Below, in pieces: positions 22,787-34,313 of a DNA stretch of 64,000 bases. The notes beneath the pieces are model-generated. The model worked only from the letters and a program-made list of their open reading frames with translations, did not search any database and was not told the DNA's origin. The stretch spans positions 303,351-367,350 of the forward strand of contig PCDI01000005.1 of the NCBI GenBank assembly GCA_002778195.1, read 5' to 3'. Positions within the stretch are counted from its first letter, which is position 1. Each line of letters starts with the position of its first letter. Made by a program: the position numbers and the translations under genes. Origin of the DNA: Raffaelea ambrosiae. Its lineage: Eukaryota > Ascomycota > Sordariomycetes > Ophiostomatales > Ophiostomataceae.

Positions 22787-25449
22787 GGCGATTTTCTGAG
22801 TAGCAGTTCAGAGGCTGGCTGTGAAGAAGATACGTGCAATAGGAGTCAGCAGGTGCAAGGCGACCGGAATACGAGTTCGCATCTATATATGCCTCCGGTG
22901 CTAGTTTTCTTCGCCCCTTGTCAAAGCAGCATCTTCCGGGAGTGCTCTATTTAAGGATGACATTCTAATCAATGAACTCGATATACAACAGGATATGGGA
23001 TACACATAGACTTCGACTGCAGGCCTGTACGTATTAACTATAATTTGAGAATACAATCAAGGCAAGCTTTTGCCCAGCCGAGCCTAAATAGCCGAATGCC
23101 TTGGACTGGAGCGACGGTATTGATGTTTATTTGGACCCACAAGCCCCCCCGCTCCTAATAAAAGCTAATATGCGGCAGTTGCCAAGAAGACTCCCAGGGC
23201 AATGGTCTCAAACACAATCCTCTTATTTGGAAGTTGAAGGACACGCTGTGTAGACTTTGCACTTAGGCATGCTGGATCTTACTAGGACCTGGCGATATTA
23301 TACAGTGGCTATTGTCTACAGAAAAAGGCGCTCGGCTTAGTCGGCATGCCATTGCTTCTGTTTATACAAAACATGCCAAAAATAACCCAGCAATTTGCTT
23401 CGGCAGTTGTTAAAGTCCATGCTCATGCCCATGGATAACGGATAAACAAAAGAAAGAGAAAGAAACATCTCGCCTCCAAGTCATACCAAACCCAAGATCA
23501 ACAACAGCATGACTACATGCGTTGGTCCATACCGATCAAAGAATCTACCGGCAGCCTGACTGCCGCCGTACGTTCCTCAAATCTATCTCTTTTATAGAAC
23601 TACATACTAGAATTTTTCTTCCCATGCGCGGTTTCGGAAAAGGCGAGATTCTTGTCATCGGTCTTATGCCTCCATTATGTGATCCCGACTCTGAAGGGAG
23701 GGCTATTGTCTCTACCGAATAGACCATCTAGGCACTTCACGAACTTACCATCACTATCCGTTGTAGCCGATTTATGGTGTCTCGTTTTGAGGCTATCGGT
23801 CATATGTACACGATCCGATCCGTACAATGATGATATGTGGAGAGCCGGCAAGTGTCGGCAGAGCTTTACGTTTCACTTACGGACAAGGAGGCAGCTGGAA
23901 AGAAGGGGAGAAGATCACGCGAGGCAGAAATAACATCAGATGTCAAGCAAAACAGTTGGATGCAAGAACTGAACATGATATGAAGTAGATCACATTTCAA
24001 CGCGAGGCCCAATGTGGACATCTTCATGAGACCAAGATCGTGAAACCGTGCCCCAGACGAGAAAACGATCCCCAGTTTATTTTTCTCGAGATAAAAGCTG
24101 GAAAATAGAGAGCGGAAATAGGGCTGACAGTAACATAGGGTGTTACGTGCCTCGGTCCACGACAACGGCGAGGACCAACCAGCCAGGCTACTTCCCTGTC
24201 ACCAGGCCGCAGTCTACGAACCAGAAACAATAGCTACTCGATGCGGTAGGGAACAGTTTATGACGGTAGACGAAGATAGGGACCGGCGTAGCCGATCGGG
24301 GAGCCCCAAATTATCAGGAGGCTCCGCCTAGTCTCCTCAATAGGATGGGGTGACTCAAGATTGAACATGAAAATGCTTGCTTAGGCAGAGGGTTCGGGAC
24401 CGCTACATCTGGCGAGAACATTGACTCGGCGAGAAGAGAATTACACGAGCTATGGGAGTCGGGAGGGGAGTGAACAGATAGATTACTGGATATAGGCTCA
24501 GTAAAACTCAAAATTGCTGCTACCCCAGGGTGAGAACAATCAAGGCTCGAGACCAAGCTACGAAATCAAAAGGGCATCCTTAAGGACAGGTTAGCTGCGG
24601 CAACACAGTTGGTTGAAGAAGTCTCAATGATGGGCATGACTTGCTTGGACGAGCTGTTCGGGACTTGCAAAAGCAGTATTCCTGGCACCTGAAGAATACA
24701 TAGGACACTGTCTACGAGTACGCACCGTCCTTCTCTGAAAGAGTCACTTCAATGCAGGCCTTCATCCAAAAATAGACTTTCGGATTCAAACGGCCTTGCA
24801 TTGTCAGGCTCTGCCGCATGCGCGTCATTGTGGCTTGTGCGACCAGGCAGGTTGCTGACCACCCCTCACGAAGACGTCGTGAAGATGTGTTTGTGACGTA
24901 TTGGCTTTTGGTTGTTGAGGTTGCCTGCCTGCAGACCCATGACGCGGCGGCTCTCACTCGGCGGTATCGGCGGACTCGGATATCCCTGACACAGTGCAAG
25001 GAGCAGTGTGAGAAAGATAAATCGACGTTCCCAAATGTCATTTTAATCACTCAACAATCTTGTCCGACGACTATGTGGGTCTAACCGCCGCCAAGAGCTT
25101 GGCTGAGCCTTTTTCACCAATCACAAGTATAGAAGCCTGGTTGGAAGATTACGACTCGTAGGCGATTGGCCGGGTAATTGTGGCTTAGCAGTTTCTGCCT
25201 TAGCACAACGTTAGTGCGGCCCTGCTTTGTCCCCCTCTAACTTGTGCCTGTCGAGGCAGGTTACGGCGTGTTCAGACAGCTCCACCGACCCAAGACAGGA
25301 GGTTCTGGCTCAGGGATCCGCCCATACTCTACGCGTCTCGCGGTGGCGGTCTGGTGCAAGGGGTTTTCCCCCCCAGACTTTTATAAACGTGTGTGCTGCG
25401 GAGAAAAAGTAAATTTCTCGCACATTCACGACAGCCCCTTGGCGCATAG
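22787..25449. other. 2.7 kb without a recognisable gene
   Basis: Divergent spacer between the DUF1996 gene (minus) and the GT32 gene (plus). Only short frames without domain signal. A TACGAGTA word lies at about 24713-24720. No repeat borders or tRNA-like structure seen. Confidence 0.45.
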
Positions 25450-26630
25450 ATGTTTGAGACGATGGACAGCATCTATCGGTCAGTCCGCGAGCTTCTTGGT
25501 GCTGAAGGCACCGGCAGCAGAAGCGCACCCTACGATAAAGAAAACCCCAAATGGCCAACAAGACAATGGCGGCTCCCGAGGCTCAGGAGAGTCGCGGTGT
25601 GCCTTCTCCTGATCGACCTGATCGTTGTCGGCCTGCTGGTCTACTCGATCGAGCCGCTCATCACCCTCCTGCGCAGGAACAGCGAGCTCTTTGAGCCGCA
25701 GTTCACGCCTGGCCGCACGAACAGCACGCGAGAGCCATGGCACCATCAAGACGGACCAGAAATCCCGCGCATTCTGCACCAGACGTGTGCAACGGCGGAC
25801 ATCCCAGACCAATGGGTCTACCCGCAGCACACCTGCAAGGAGGCATATGGCGATTTCGAATACAAGGCATGTTCTTTAGCTCACATCCCACAACAGACAC
25901 AGTTCGTCTTTTTGTGATGATGAATTTGTGGTGCTGACACTCCCAGCTCTGGACCGACCAACTGGCCCGCGACTTCATCGCCAAAGAATACCCCTGGTTC
26001 CTCGATGTCTGGGACAACTACCCCTTCCCCATCCAGCGAGCGGATTCCATCCGCTATTTCGTCCTCCACCATTTCGGCGGCATCTATCTCGACATGGACA
26101 CTCTCTGTGAAGAGGCCTTCCCTATCCAGCAAATCGAGCCTCGGGGCCACTACGCCCTGTTCAAGTCGACGCGCCCGACGGGCATCACCAACGACTTCAT
26201 GGTGTCCACGGCTCGGCACCCCGCCTACACTGCGGCAATCACCAAGCTGCCCGTCTTTTACGGCATCACCCAGCTCTGGGCTCGGCTGGAACCGTACACC
26301 GCCATCATGCTGTCGTCTGGTCCTCTGTTTTTGACCCTGGTGGTGAAAGACTATCTGCTCGGAGGACCTTCCCTGCCCTCGCCAACCGTCCAGGTGATTG
26401 ACGCCTCCAAGCTGCGGCCCTACATTACCGATCTGGAGAGCGCCACCTGGCACAGAATGGACACCCAGGTTCTCATGTGGATGGGAGAGCGGCCGTGGTC
26501 ATGGTTCAGCCTAGGTCTGGTCGGCCTGGTCATCGGCGTGTACATCATGAATCGCGCGCTTCTTCTTCTTTACAAAGCACCCCGGAAGGTGATTTCGGCT
26601 CTTCGCCGAGCCAGGAAATTTTTGTCTTAA
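25450..26630 (+). CDS. GT32 glycosyltransferase (inositolphosphoceramide mannosyltransferase-like)
   Basis: Two exons, 25450-25866 and 25947-26630; 366 residues. The 80 bp intron (25867-25946) begins GC rather than GT (AAG|GCATGT ... CCCAG|CTC), a GC-AG intron; the join restores FEYKLWTD, the normal family sequence. Domain order: cytosolic tail, membrane anchor (about 48-67), GT32 DXD catalytic region with IPRILHQT, SIRYFVLHHFGG and YLDMD (about 187-191), then a second hydrophobic segment (about 330-350). Two membrane spans and the DXD loop match SUR1/CSH1-type enzymes that transfer mannose to inositolphosphoceramide in the Golgi; OCH1-like function is the alternative. Substrate is inferred from family only. 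Confidence 0.85.
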
Positions 26631-27538
26631 TTCTCAGCCTGTACCCTTGCATCTATCTCTTTTTAATTTTTATTCCATATTAGAACATGACTGGTTGGTT
26701 ACCTTGCACCTGCCGTCCAGCCGAGGAAGTGCCTAGGATTTTGATTATCTGACAGAACGATTTATCTTACGAGCAGAAAGCCAGATGTGGATAAGGGGTT
26801 TGTGTCCCAACCAATCGCTCGAAATGTATCCCTGCCGGTCCAGGAGCCGCTTCGAGAAGGGACAGCGTTCCAACAAACCGAAAAAGAAAAAAAAAACAGA
26901 AAAAGAAAAAGAAAAAGAAAAGGGCCCCCCCCCATCCTTCAACGCCCCTCCTCCAACTAAAGACGATAAAAGAGAACAGAGTGGGGAGAAGGGAACCAAA
27001 CCCGAGAATTTCCCCCTTCCCAAGTGGTTGATGGACGACCTTCAACCTTTCGACGATCACAATTGAAGCCATTTTGTTGGGTTGGTTGAGTGCCTATTAC
27101 CCTGTTAGCCTAGTTGGAACCATGTTCAAGACTTGCATGTGGACCGCCTATTCGCTGGAATAGGGGCTAGCACGCCAAATACAAAAAAAAAAAAAAAAAA
27201 TCTGCTCGTGCGAAGGTGGTCTAGACGTCTGCGCGGCATGGCCACCCCGGCCAGGTCCATGCCCTACGGGCATTGTGTTTAATGTGGGACCCCAAAGAGG
27301 AAAACTTCTGTCTTTGTTCGCTGGATACACTTGTTCGTGGAGGCGGTAAGAAGTTCCCCTCCACCCGCACCTCGCCGCTGTTATTTTTCCATGTGAACAC
27401 AAATACACGAACGCTCATACGCACATCACAATATCTGCGGACTCGTACACAACGAACACACATACACACATACACATACTCACACACACACACACGCACA
27501 CGCACACATACACACATAAACACACACACACACACACA
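26631..27538. other. intergenic with A-rich and CA-rich repeats
   Basis: Contains a GAAAAA-rich tract followed by a C-run (about 26879-26937) and, immediately before the desaturase ATG, about 100 bases of CA-rich simple sequence (about 27440-27538) that must lie in its promoter or 5' leader. Confidence 0.65.
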
Positions 27539-28930
27539 ATGGAAACTCGCAGTCGCACTGCAACGGCTATTGTCGTAGAAGAGGTTCCCCAGTCGGTGAG
27601 GCAATAGCCCTCTGATTCTGTTGGGACTGCTTGTTAACATAAGACGTGCAGAACAAGGAGCCCGACTATCCAGACATCCAGACCATCAGAAACACAATTC
27701 CCGCCCATTGCTTCGAGCCATCGCTCTGGACATCGTTCTACTATGTGTTCCGGGACCTGTTCTTGGTCGCCGCCATGGTCTATGGCGGCCTGACCCTCAT
27801 TCCCACCATCTCTGATCCAATGTACCGCTTCGCGGCGTGGATGGTCTACGGCTACGTCCAGGGCCTGTTTTGCACCGGTGTTTGGATTCTGGCCCACGAG
27901 TGCGGCCACGGTGCTTTTTCCAAGTCCTCCAAGATCAACAACACTGTTGGCTGGGCTTTGCATTCTTTCCTCATGGTGCCCTACTTTTCCTGGAAGTACT
28001 CCCACCACCGCCACCACCGCTTTACGGGCCACATCTCCAAGGACATGGCCTTTGTGCCGGCAACCCAACCTCGCCCCAGGAACGCCTGGCTTGCAGGGAT
28101 TGGTCTGGCGGGCATTGACTTTGAAGAACTCCTCGAAGATGCTCCCATCACCCAAGTCGTCCGACTGCTTAGCCACCAGCTTTTTGGGTGGCAGGCATAT
28201 CTTCTCTTCAATGCCTCGGCCGGGAAAGGCAGTCTCCAGCGCGAATACAAGGGCCTGTCGGCCTGGCTACGGGTCAGCCACTTTGAGCCAACCAGCGGTG
28301 TTTTCCGTCCGAACGAGGCGTTTGACATTTTTCTGTCTGATGTCGGCCTTGCCATCATGGGCACCGTGATTTACTATGCAGCCAAAGCTGTTGGCACCTC
28401 CAACATGCTTTTCCTCTACCTTGTGCCATATCTATGGGTTCACCATTGGCTTGGTAGGTGCCCCTCTTGTTGGCATGCCACTCGTCTATCCATCGCCCAT
28501 GCTAATGAACGCAGTTGCCATCACCTATCTGCACCACACCCACCCCGATGTTCCCCATTTCACGCCGGAGGGCTGGACATTTGTCAAAGGTGCCCTGGCG
28601 ACGATTGATCGCGACTTTGGCTTCGTTGGAAAATATCTGTTCCACGGAATCATCGAGAAGCATGTTGTTCACCATTTGTTCCCGTAAGTCCCCCCTTCCG
28701 CCCCCCCCCCCCCCTCTCCCCTTTTCGTGTCGCAGCCATGCTCACCATGTTCCAGACGAATCCCTTTCTACAAGGCCGAGGAAGCAACTGATGCTATTAA
28801 GCCACTTCTTGGAGACCTGTATCACTGCGATGACCGCAGCTTTCTGGGTCAACTCTGGTCTGTCTTTGGCTCCCTCAAGTACGTGGTAGAGGACCCTGCT
28901 TGCCCAGGTGTCCTGCGCTGGGCAAAATGA
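27539..28930 (+). CDS. delta-12-type fatty acid desaturase
   Basis: Four exons: 27539-27595, 27652-28453, 28515-28683 and 28756-28930; 400 residues. Introns are 56, 61 and 72 bp. The first, 19-codon exon (METRSRTATAIVVEEVPQS) is inferred from the phase-0 splice GTGAGG...GTGCAG. The three histidine boxes that bind the di-iron centre are present: HECGH (about 100), HHRHH (about 136) and HVVHH near the C-terminus. The block GHGAFSKSSKINNTVGWALH is typical of fungal FAD2-like enzymes that convert oleate to linoleate in the ER membrane. It is somewhat shorter than usual (about 440-480) because of a short N-terminus. Delta-15/omega-3 activity is the alternative. Confidence 0.9.
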
Positions 28931-29495
28931 ACGCACAGGACTGGTTTTTTTTGTCTAGTCTAGATACCGGCATAGAGTTTACGATAAAGCTACACGCGGC
29001 AATTAGAAATCCGAGACATTAGAACTACTTACAGTCAGATGGGCGCAGCAGTACGCAGAGTAGTCATGATGATCTAGAATTGCCAAATTCTGTCACATTC
29101 GGAAATGTAAGACTTTCGAAAAGTACCAAGATACTTTGCCACCCGGTAAACTACATAACGGCAGGAACCGTGGGTGACACTAGTCAGGTGTCTCCCCACC
29201 CACCATTATCATACACCATAGACTCTCGTAACAATAGAACCCAACACACACCCCCCCCCCTTCCCCCCCCCACACACACTCATAAAAGGCAGACAGAAAG
29301 AAAACTAGCGTCGAAGAGCAGCAAAACCCAAGATATGAGGTATGAAGGCGGATGAATAGTAAGCCCCTCCCTTATGTGTTCCAGCAATGCTTCTGCCGCA
29401 TATAAATATTGTTGCCTGCGGCAGCCAAATGATGGCTTGTCATGCAGAGCATTTGACGGACGGCCAATACTCATGCAAAATATGACCGTATTGGC
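28931..29495. other. convergent spacer, no gene seen
   Basis: Between desaturase and ammonium transporter stops. Contains C/CA-rich runs at about 29250-29280. The AT-rich remainder has no gene signal. Confidence 0.5.
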
Positions 29496-31107
29496 TTACT
29501 CTGCCAACTCCAATACTCCAGCGTCTATCGGAGTGTAGTCTTCCTCATCTGGAAGATACGGGTCACAAAAAGACTCTTCTGTCTCGTTGAGATCTAATCC
29601 GGCTGCAACATTCCTGCTCTCTTGTTAGCTGCAGGCTCGCAAGAACGATTGAAAAGGAGGGCGGAACTACTCACTTGTCTGTGGCAAGGACCTCCAAGCC
29701 TGGCACGCAATCGATCAGGGCCATCAAGATGAAGGTCACAACGAATGTCCAGGTAAACCCGATAACAACCTCGACGACCTGGATGCCCAACTGCTGGATA
29801 TTTCCGTCGAAGATGACGCCACCAGCAACGTCAACGCCACCATATGCGGCCAGTTCCTTCCTGGCGAAGAGGCCTGTGCAGAGTGTGGCCAGAACACCCC
29901 CGACACAATGTGTAGCAAACGTGTCGCCGTTGTCCACCCACCGCCAATGAGCTGCCCACTTGGTGAACTTGATGCGAAGTGCTTGGCGACAAACCATAGC
30001 ACCAAGGATGCCAAGAATGACCGATGAACCCAGGTCGACAAACCCTGCTGCGGGCGTGATCATGACGAGTCCAGAGATAGCGCCCATGTATGTGGCATCA
30101 AGACACCACTTTCCTGTCTCCCAAAAGTGAATCGACGCCCATGTGATTGCTCCTGCTGACGCACAAAGATTTGTCACGCACAGCGCCATGATGGACTGAA
30201 AATTGAAGGCTAGGGTAGTACCGGCATCAAAGGCAAGCCAGGAGCCCCAGATGATAATCATCGATATCAGTTGGTAGAACGAATTGCCGGGACGGTGCAG
30301 ACGAACGTGAGACGGTGTGCGTGCAGCAGACCTGCGCGATCGAAAGAGCGGATATGATAGATATAAGCTGATGGCGGTGGCCGAGGCACCAGAGCAGACG
30401 TGAACTGGTGTTCCTATAACCCCGAAGAAAGCTATTAGAAGTGTCGAACAGGTCTGGACGACGTATGCACGTACCGCCAGCAAAATCGAGTACGCCCAGC
30501 TTTTCACCCAAACCTCCACCCCACACCATATGAGCAAGAGGGCAGTAGACAAATGTTGACCACAACTGATATCTGTTAACAACATCAAACAGACCAAAAA
30601 AGGCCAATCTCCCCAAACTTACAAATATGAAAGGAACAACGGCCACCAGCCGCCCTCTCTCACAGAAACCGCCGACGGCTATGGCGCACACGGTGGCCTC
30701 AAAGACCAGCTGGAACTCGCTGAACAAGATTGCAGGAATGGTCCCAACTGGTTCTGCCAGAACGCCGCGGTGGAAGAGATAGTTAAAGTTGCCAAACATC
30801 AATCCGCCCTCACCATAGGCCAATGTGTAGCCCAGCACCCACCACTGAATGGAACAAACAGCGACAGCCATTATGGCCGGGAGCGTTGCCGCGAGCCCGT
30901 TGCGCCTCCATGCATAGCCGCTGTAAGCGATTCCAACCTACACGAGGGGGCTGTTAGCTGCAGGGGGATGGATTGTTGGCATGTTCATTGTTATCGTGAA
31001 GTATTTACCGCAGGTATGATTGTCCAGCAGATCGTAGTGCAGAAAAGGACAAAAAGAGTGTCGATCTTATCGCACTCCTCCCATGCTTTCAACACACTCG
31101 ATGCCAT
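29496..31107 (-). CDS. ammonium transporter (MEP/AMT family)
   Basis: Five exons: 31107-31009, 30937-30623, 30565-30475, 30413-29675 and 29613-29496; 453 residues, all phases consistent. The 57 bp intron 30566-30622 and the others have GT-AG borders. About 11 membrane segments. The twin-histidine pore is visible: LDFAGGTPVHVCSG (Asp and first His) and FATHCVGGVLATL (second His). GFTWTFVVTFILMALID is the conserved last membrane span; the cytosolic C-tail is short and acidic (EESFCDPYLPDEEDY) and is encoded mainly by the last exon. Function: NH4+ uptake across the plasma membrane, possibly nitrogen sensing. Six GATA sites upstream indicate AreA/NIT2 control. Confidence 0.92.
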
Positions 31108-31216
31108 GTTGTGATCTATTTCAAGGTAGTGAAGTTCAAGCACCGCATGCAAGAACCACGGATGACAGTGTTGGGCTCATCGACAATGCTTGGGGAACAG
31201 TCATGTCTGAGCCAGG

Positions 31217-31341
31217 TTATCTATCAGCCGCCTCCCTGTCAGAGATAATACACGTCTGTGTAATAAAGATAAGCATGGGCATTATATGCCTTATCTCAAG
31301 AACCGACCGACAGATTGGGTTGAATCTGTAGCGGCTTATCA
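31217..31341. promoter_or_regulatory. cluster of six GATA-factor sites (AreA/NIT2 type)
   Basis: Six HGATAR sequences occur in 125 bases, 110-235 bp upstream of the ammonium transporter start: 31217-31222 and 31221-31226 (both reading on the minus strand), 31243-31248, 31267-31272 (plus strand), 31291-31296 and 31336-31341 (minus strand). Closely spaced HGATAR pairs are the known binding pattern of fungal nitrogen regulators AreA/NIT2, and ammonium permeases are classic targets. Binding itself is inference. Confidence 0.75.
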
Positions 31342-32276
31342 TTGAAGACCATTTCCCTCGGCACACATGAGCTGATGGTTTCTAGAAACTGGCCTGCTAC
31401 GGCTCAAACCTGTAGCATGGGCAGCTATCGAATAGAAATGGAACTATCCAGTGGAAGGACTTCAACAATTGCATTTTCAAAGTCCAATCGTTCCAATGAC
31501 ACGCATCGGAAGCCATCTCATTGTTGCGGCAGTGACTACGACGGCCATGCACAGGCCACTTACTGGACCAGCCCGAGATAGTGATGAAAACGATAAGGGA
31601 CAGGTTTATTAATAGAGGAGATATGAAATTGGAACTAGCCCTAAAAAGAATACTGCTCGAGGGATTAATAACTACACAACAACTATGCAATGCACTTCCA
31701 CTTACACGCTTCTTTTCAGGTGACGTGAACATCCGCCCACTTATCACTCCCCTGCGAGGTAAACGGTAGTTGCCAACCAGCCTTTGTAACTTAAACGTAA
31801 GTAATTCACGAAAGAGCACCTTGATGAAGAATGTGGAGCTTCCCCGGGGTGGGCCACATCTTCCCGTGGGGTAATCAATTCCTCTCCATGTCGAGGATAA
31901 CGTCGGGTTGTGTGGCCCAGCTCCCGTTCTAGTGACATATTGAGAAACATGAAAAAAAGGGCTAATGCCTCTCCTCATGTCCCCACTGCTGCATCGGCGT
32001 AGACAACCCCGGGACCCTAGTGGCCTCCAAGACATTCCTTCGGATGGTGGAGCCGAAGGCGACGCATGCCTGTGGCATCTGGAATTCGACCGGCAAGCTC
32101 GCAGTACAATGTCATCCTGTGTCGAGGTGTCCCTAAAAGGAATTTTTTTTTTTTTTTGAAAGGGTGCCTGTGTTTACAAACTGGGTATAAGATGCAGGTT
32201 CGTCCCGACGTCCTTGGTACGGGCCATGCATGCGATGCAGTTACAATACTTGCTGAATTTACGGGCAAGGTTCATC
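31342..32276. other. intergenic, no gene supported
   Basis: Divergent spacer between ammonium transporter and DUF8021 gene. A 212-codon minus-strand frame (31397-32035) exists but has no domain, signal or fungal-like composition and was not accepted. A T-run lies at about 32142-32157. Confidence 0.45.
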
Positions 32277-33323
32277 ATGACTACTTCAGCACTTCGCAGC
32301 ATGTCACGTCTGTGCTTACCTTTTGTGGTGGCTATGTACATCATAGGTGGAATGTCCCGGCCAGCGCCCACTGCAGCCCGGTTTGATGTTCGAAGCGACT
32401 CCAACGAGACAGACAGCGAATGCGGCCGAACCTGTATGTCAAATATGGTTTCCCTGATTTTGGATTCTATGGTGGCCCACGATCCATTCTCGCTGCCGGT
32501 GGCATTCAACTACAAAGCGACAGAAAATTCACATCCAGCTGCTCTTTCCATGATGACGTCCTGGCGGACAATCACCAAAACAGGCCAGCCCAGCCTGCTT
32601 GCAATTGACACCACCGCCGGCACGGCATATTTTTCCTTGGACATAAGTGAAGGAAACGACGAGTTGCCAAACATCCTTCGCGGCCGGGTCAAAGTCGTCA
32701 ACCAACACATCTCGGAGCTTGAGTTGTTTATCAATCGCTTTCGCGGTGACCAAGGCTTCTCGTTTTCGGCCGCGGAGCTTTCCAACAATTACAGAGAACT
32801 CATGACGCCGCCGGCTAACCGAACAAAGGCGAGCCGTGCGACACTGGAGGCCCTCAGTGCGAGCCTTTTCTCCAAGTCCAGCGACTTTTCGGTCACCATT
32901 GGCGACAATTGCCAGTTCACAGAACTCGGCTGGAAAGTTGTTGATGCCGGGGCGAATTCGACCGGCTCAACAGACCCACTCGGTTGCACCTGGCCGGCGT
33001 CCCACCCCACCGACGATAAAGCCCGCATCGGATTGGTTATTGACGAGGAGTTGGGATTTGTTGTCACCAGTGGGATGATTCCGGGAGTGGTATATCCGTA
33101 TAGTAATGTCTCTGCCTTTATACCAGACACGTTGGCTGAGGCACAAGAGGCACAGGAGGTTTGGATCGAGGAAATGACCGCGCTGGGCATTTTGCCAATG
33201 GTTAGCCCAACAGCGGCGACTGGCGACACCTTGGAAGTGCTTCAGTACTACGATGATGAGCTTCAAGCTATGCAAATCAATGTTTACCTGAGTGGCCCTA
33301 ATATGACATCCGCCTGGCTATGA
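32277..33323 (+). CDS. secreted protein with DUF8021-like region
   Basis: Single exon; the ATG at 32277 gives 348 residues. Upstream in-frame starts (ATG 32226 and earlier non-ATG) and a downstream one (32301) are possible; 32277 or 32301 best places a signal peptide (LCLPFVVAMYIIGG). The body begins with CGRTCMSNMVSLILDSMVAHD, then YKATENSHPAALSMM, FSLDISEGNDELPNILRGRV, INRFRGDQGFSFSA and TLEVLQYYDDELQAMQINVY; this pattern is that of a family of fungal secreted proteins now called DUF8021. Family function is unknown. Several N-x-S/T glycosylation sites are present. No introns. Confidence 0.75.
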   Translation: MTTSALRSMSRLCLPFVVAMYIIGGMSRPAPTAARFDVRSDSNETDSECGRTCMSNMVSLILDSMVAHDPFSLPVAFNYKATENSHPAALSMMTSWRTITKTGQPSLLAIDTTAGTAYFSLDISEGNDELPNILRGRVKVVNQHISELELFINRFRGDQGFSFSAAELSNNYRELMTPPANRTKASRATLEALSASLFSKSSDFSVTIGDNCQFTELGWKVVDAGANSTGSTDPLGCTWPASHPTDDKARIGLVIDEELGFVVTSGMIPGVVYPYSNVSAFIPDTLAEAQEAQEVWIEEMTALGILPMVSPTAATGDTLEVLQYYDDELQAMQINVYLSGPNMTSAWL

Positions 33324-34313
33324 ATGGCGTTTGAACATATTTGGGAAGAACGCCTAGCCATTTGAATATAACTTATCAATCTTGAGTGCTGATGAAGGCT
33401 GTCTCCTACTTCAACAGGAACTCGGCAACTTGTAGCTATACGAAAGCCGTGTTCTCGTCGTGGACGATTTTTGGTTTGTTATCTGTCCTTCTCCTGTTTT
33501 GGCCTTTATCCTAAGAGGGCTGTGTCACACTCTCACCCCTTTAGCCAGCATGCAAAAAATCCCCCTGTGGCTAACTGGGTGCGTGTGTGTCCTCGAAATC
33601 TGGGCACAATACAAACAGTTTGCATTCAATGCTGAAGATATTGTAGCCGAGGCAGAACCTCATCCTCGCGAGGAGTTGGGAGAAATAGGGAGAGGGAGTG
33701 TTTCTTACGGCGGACATATTTAATTACTGTTGACTAGGAGAGGAGGGTGGCGATGACGAAACCAGATGCTATCACGAGTGCGTCGGGATTATGTAATTAA
33801 GTCGACAGAGAGAGAAGCGCCTGAGGAGAATTGCCGTTTTTTTTTTTTCTTTGTGCTTTTCTTTCGTTACTTTTCGTTGCTTTTGACTAGATGACTTCAG
33901 TGAGAAAGCCTTTCAAGGCTTCCTCCTATTACGTTGCCTCGGATCACGACATTATAATAACGCTATCACCATGCGCTCCTCCTCCTTCCGGCCAGGGAGC
34001 GCAAACTGATAAGCCATGAAGAGCCCCTAGAAACCTGCATGTGGGTAGGGGGGCTGTTTGGTGGGTTGTTGTTTGGTTCGTGTCCCCGTTCCGCTTCCAC
34101 TGTCACCGTCCAAGGGACTGGTAAGTTGACTGTTTGGTGTTGTGCTAGAAAATTGCTTTATTTGGCCTAGTGTCACTAGTGTCAATTTAACCATGCAAAC
34201 TTATTAGCGGCCCTGTGGGGTTCTGTTCACTAGCTCCTATGCTGCTTTAATCTCGATAAGTCGATGATTTTCTATGAAAATTACAGTACCAATAAGTTAA
34301 GATTACCGCATTT
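33324..34313. other. convergent spacer, no gene seen
   Basis: About 1 kb between DUF8021 and deaminase stops. T-rich tract at about 33837-33850. No recognisable gene. Confidence 0.5.

Noticed and set aside
31397..32035. 212-codon minus-strand frame
   Set aside because: No domain, no signal peptide, unusual composition, and it overlaps the promoter space of two divergent genes.
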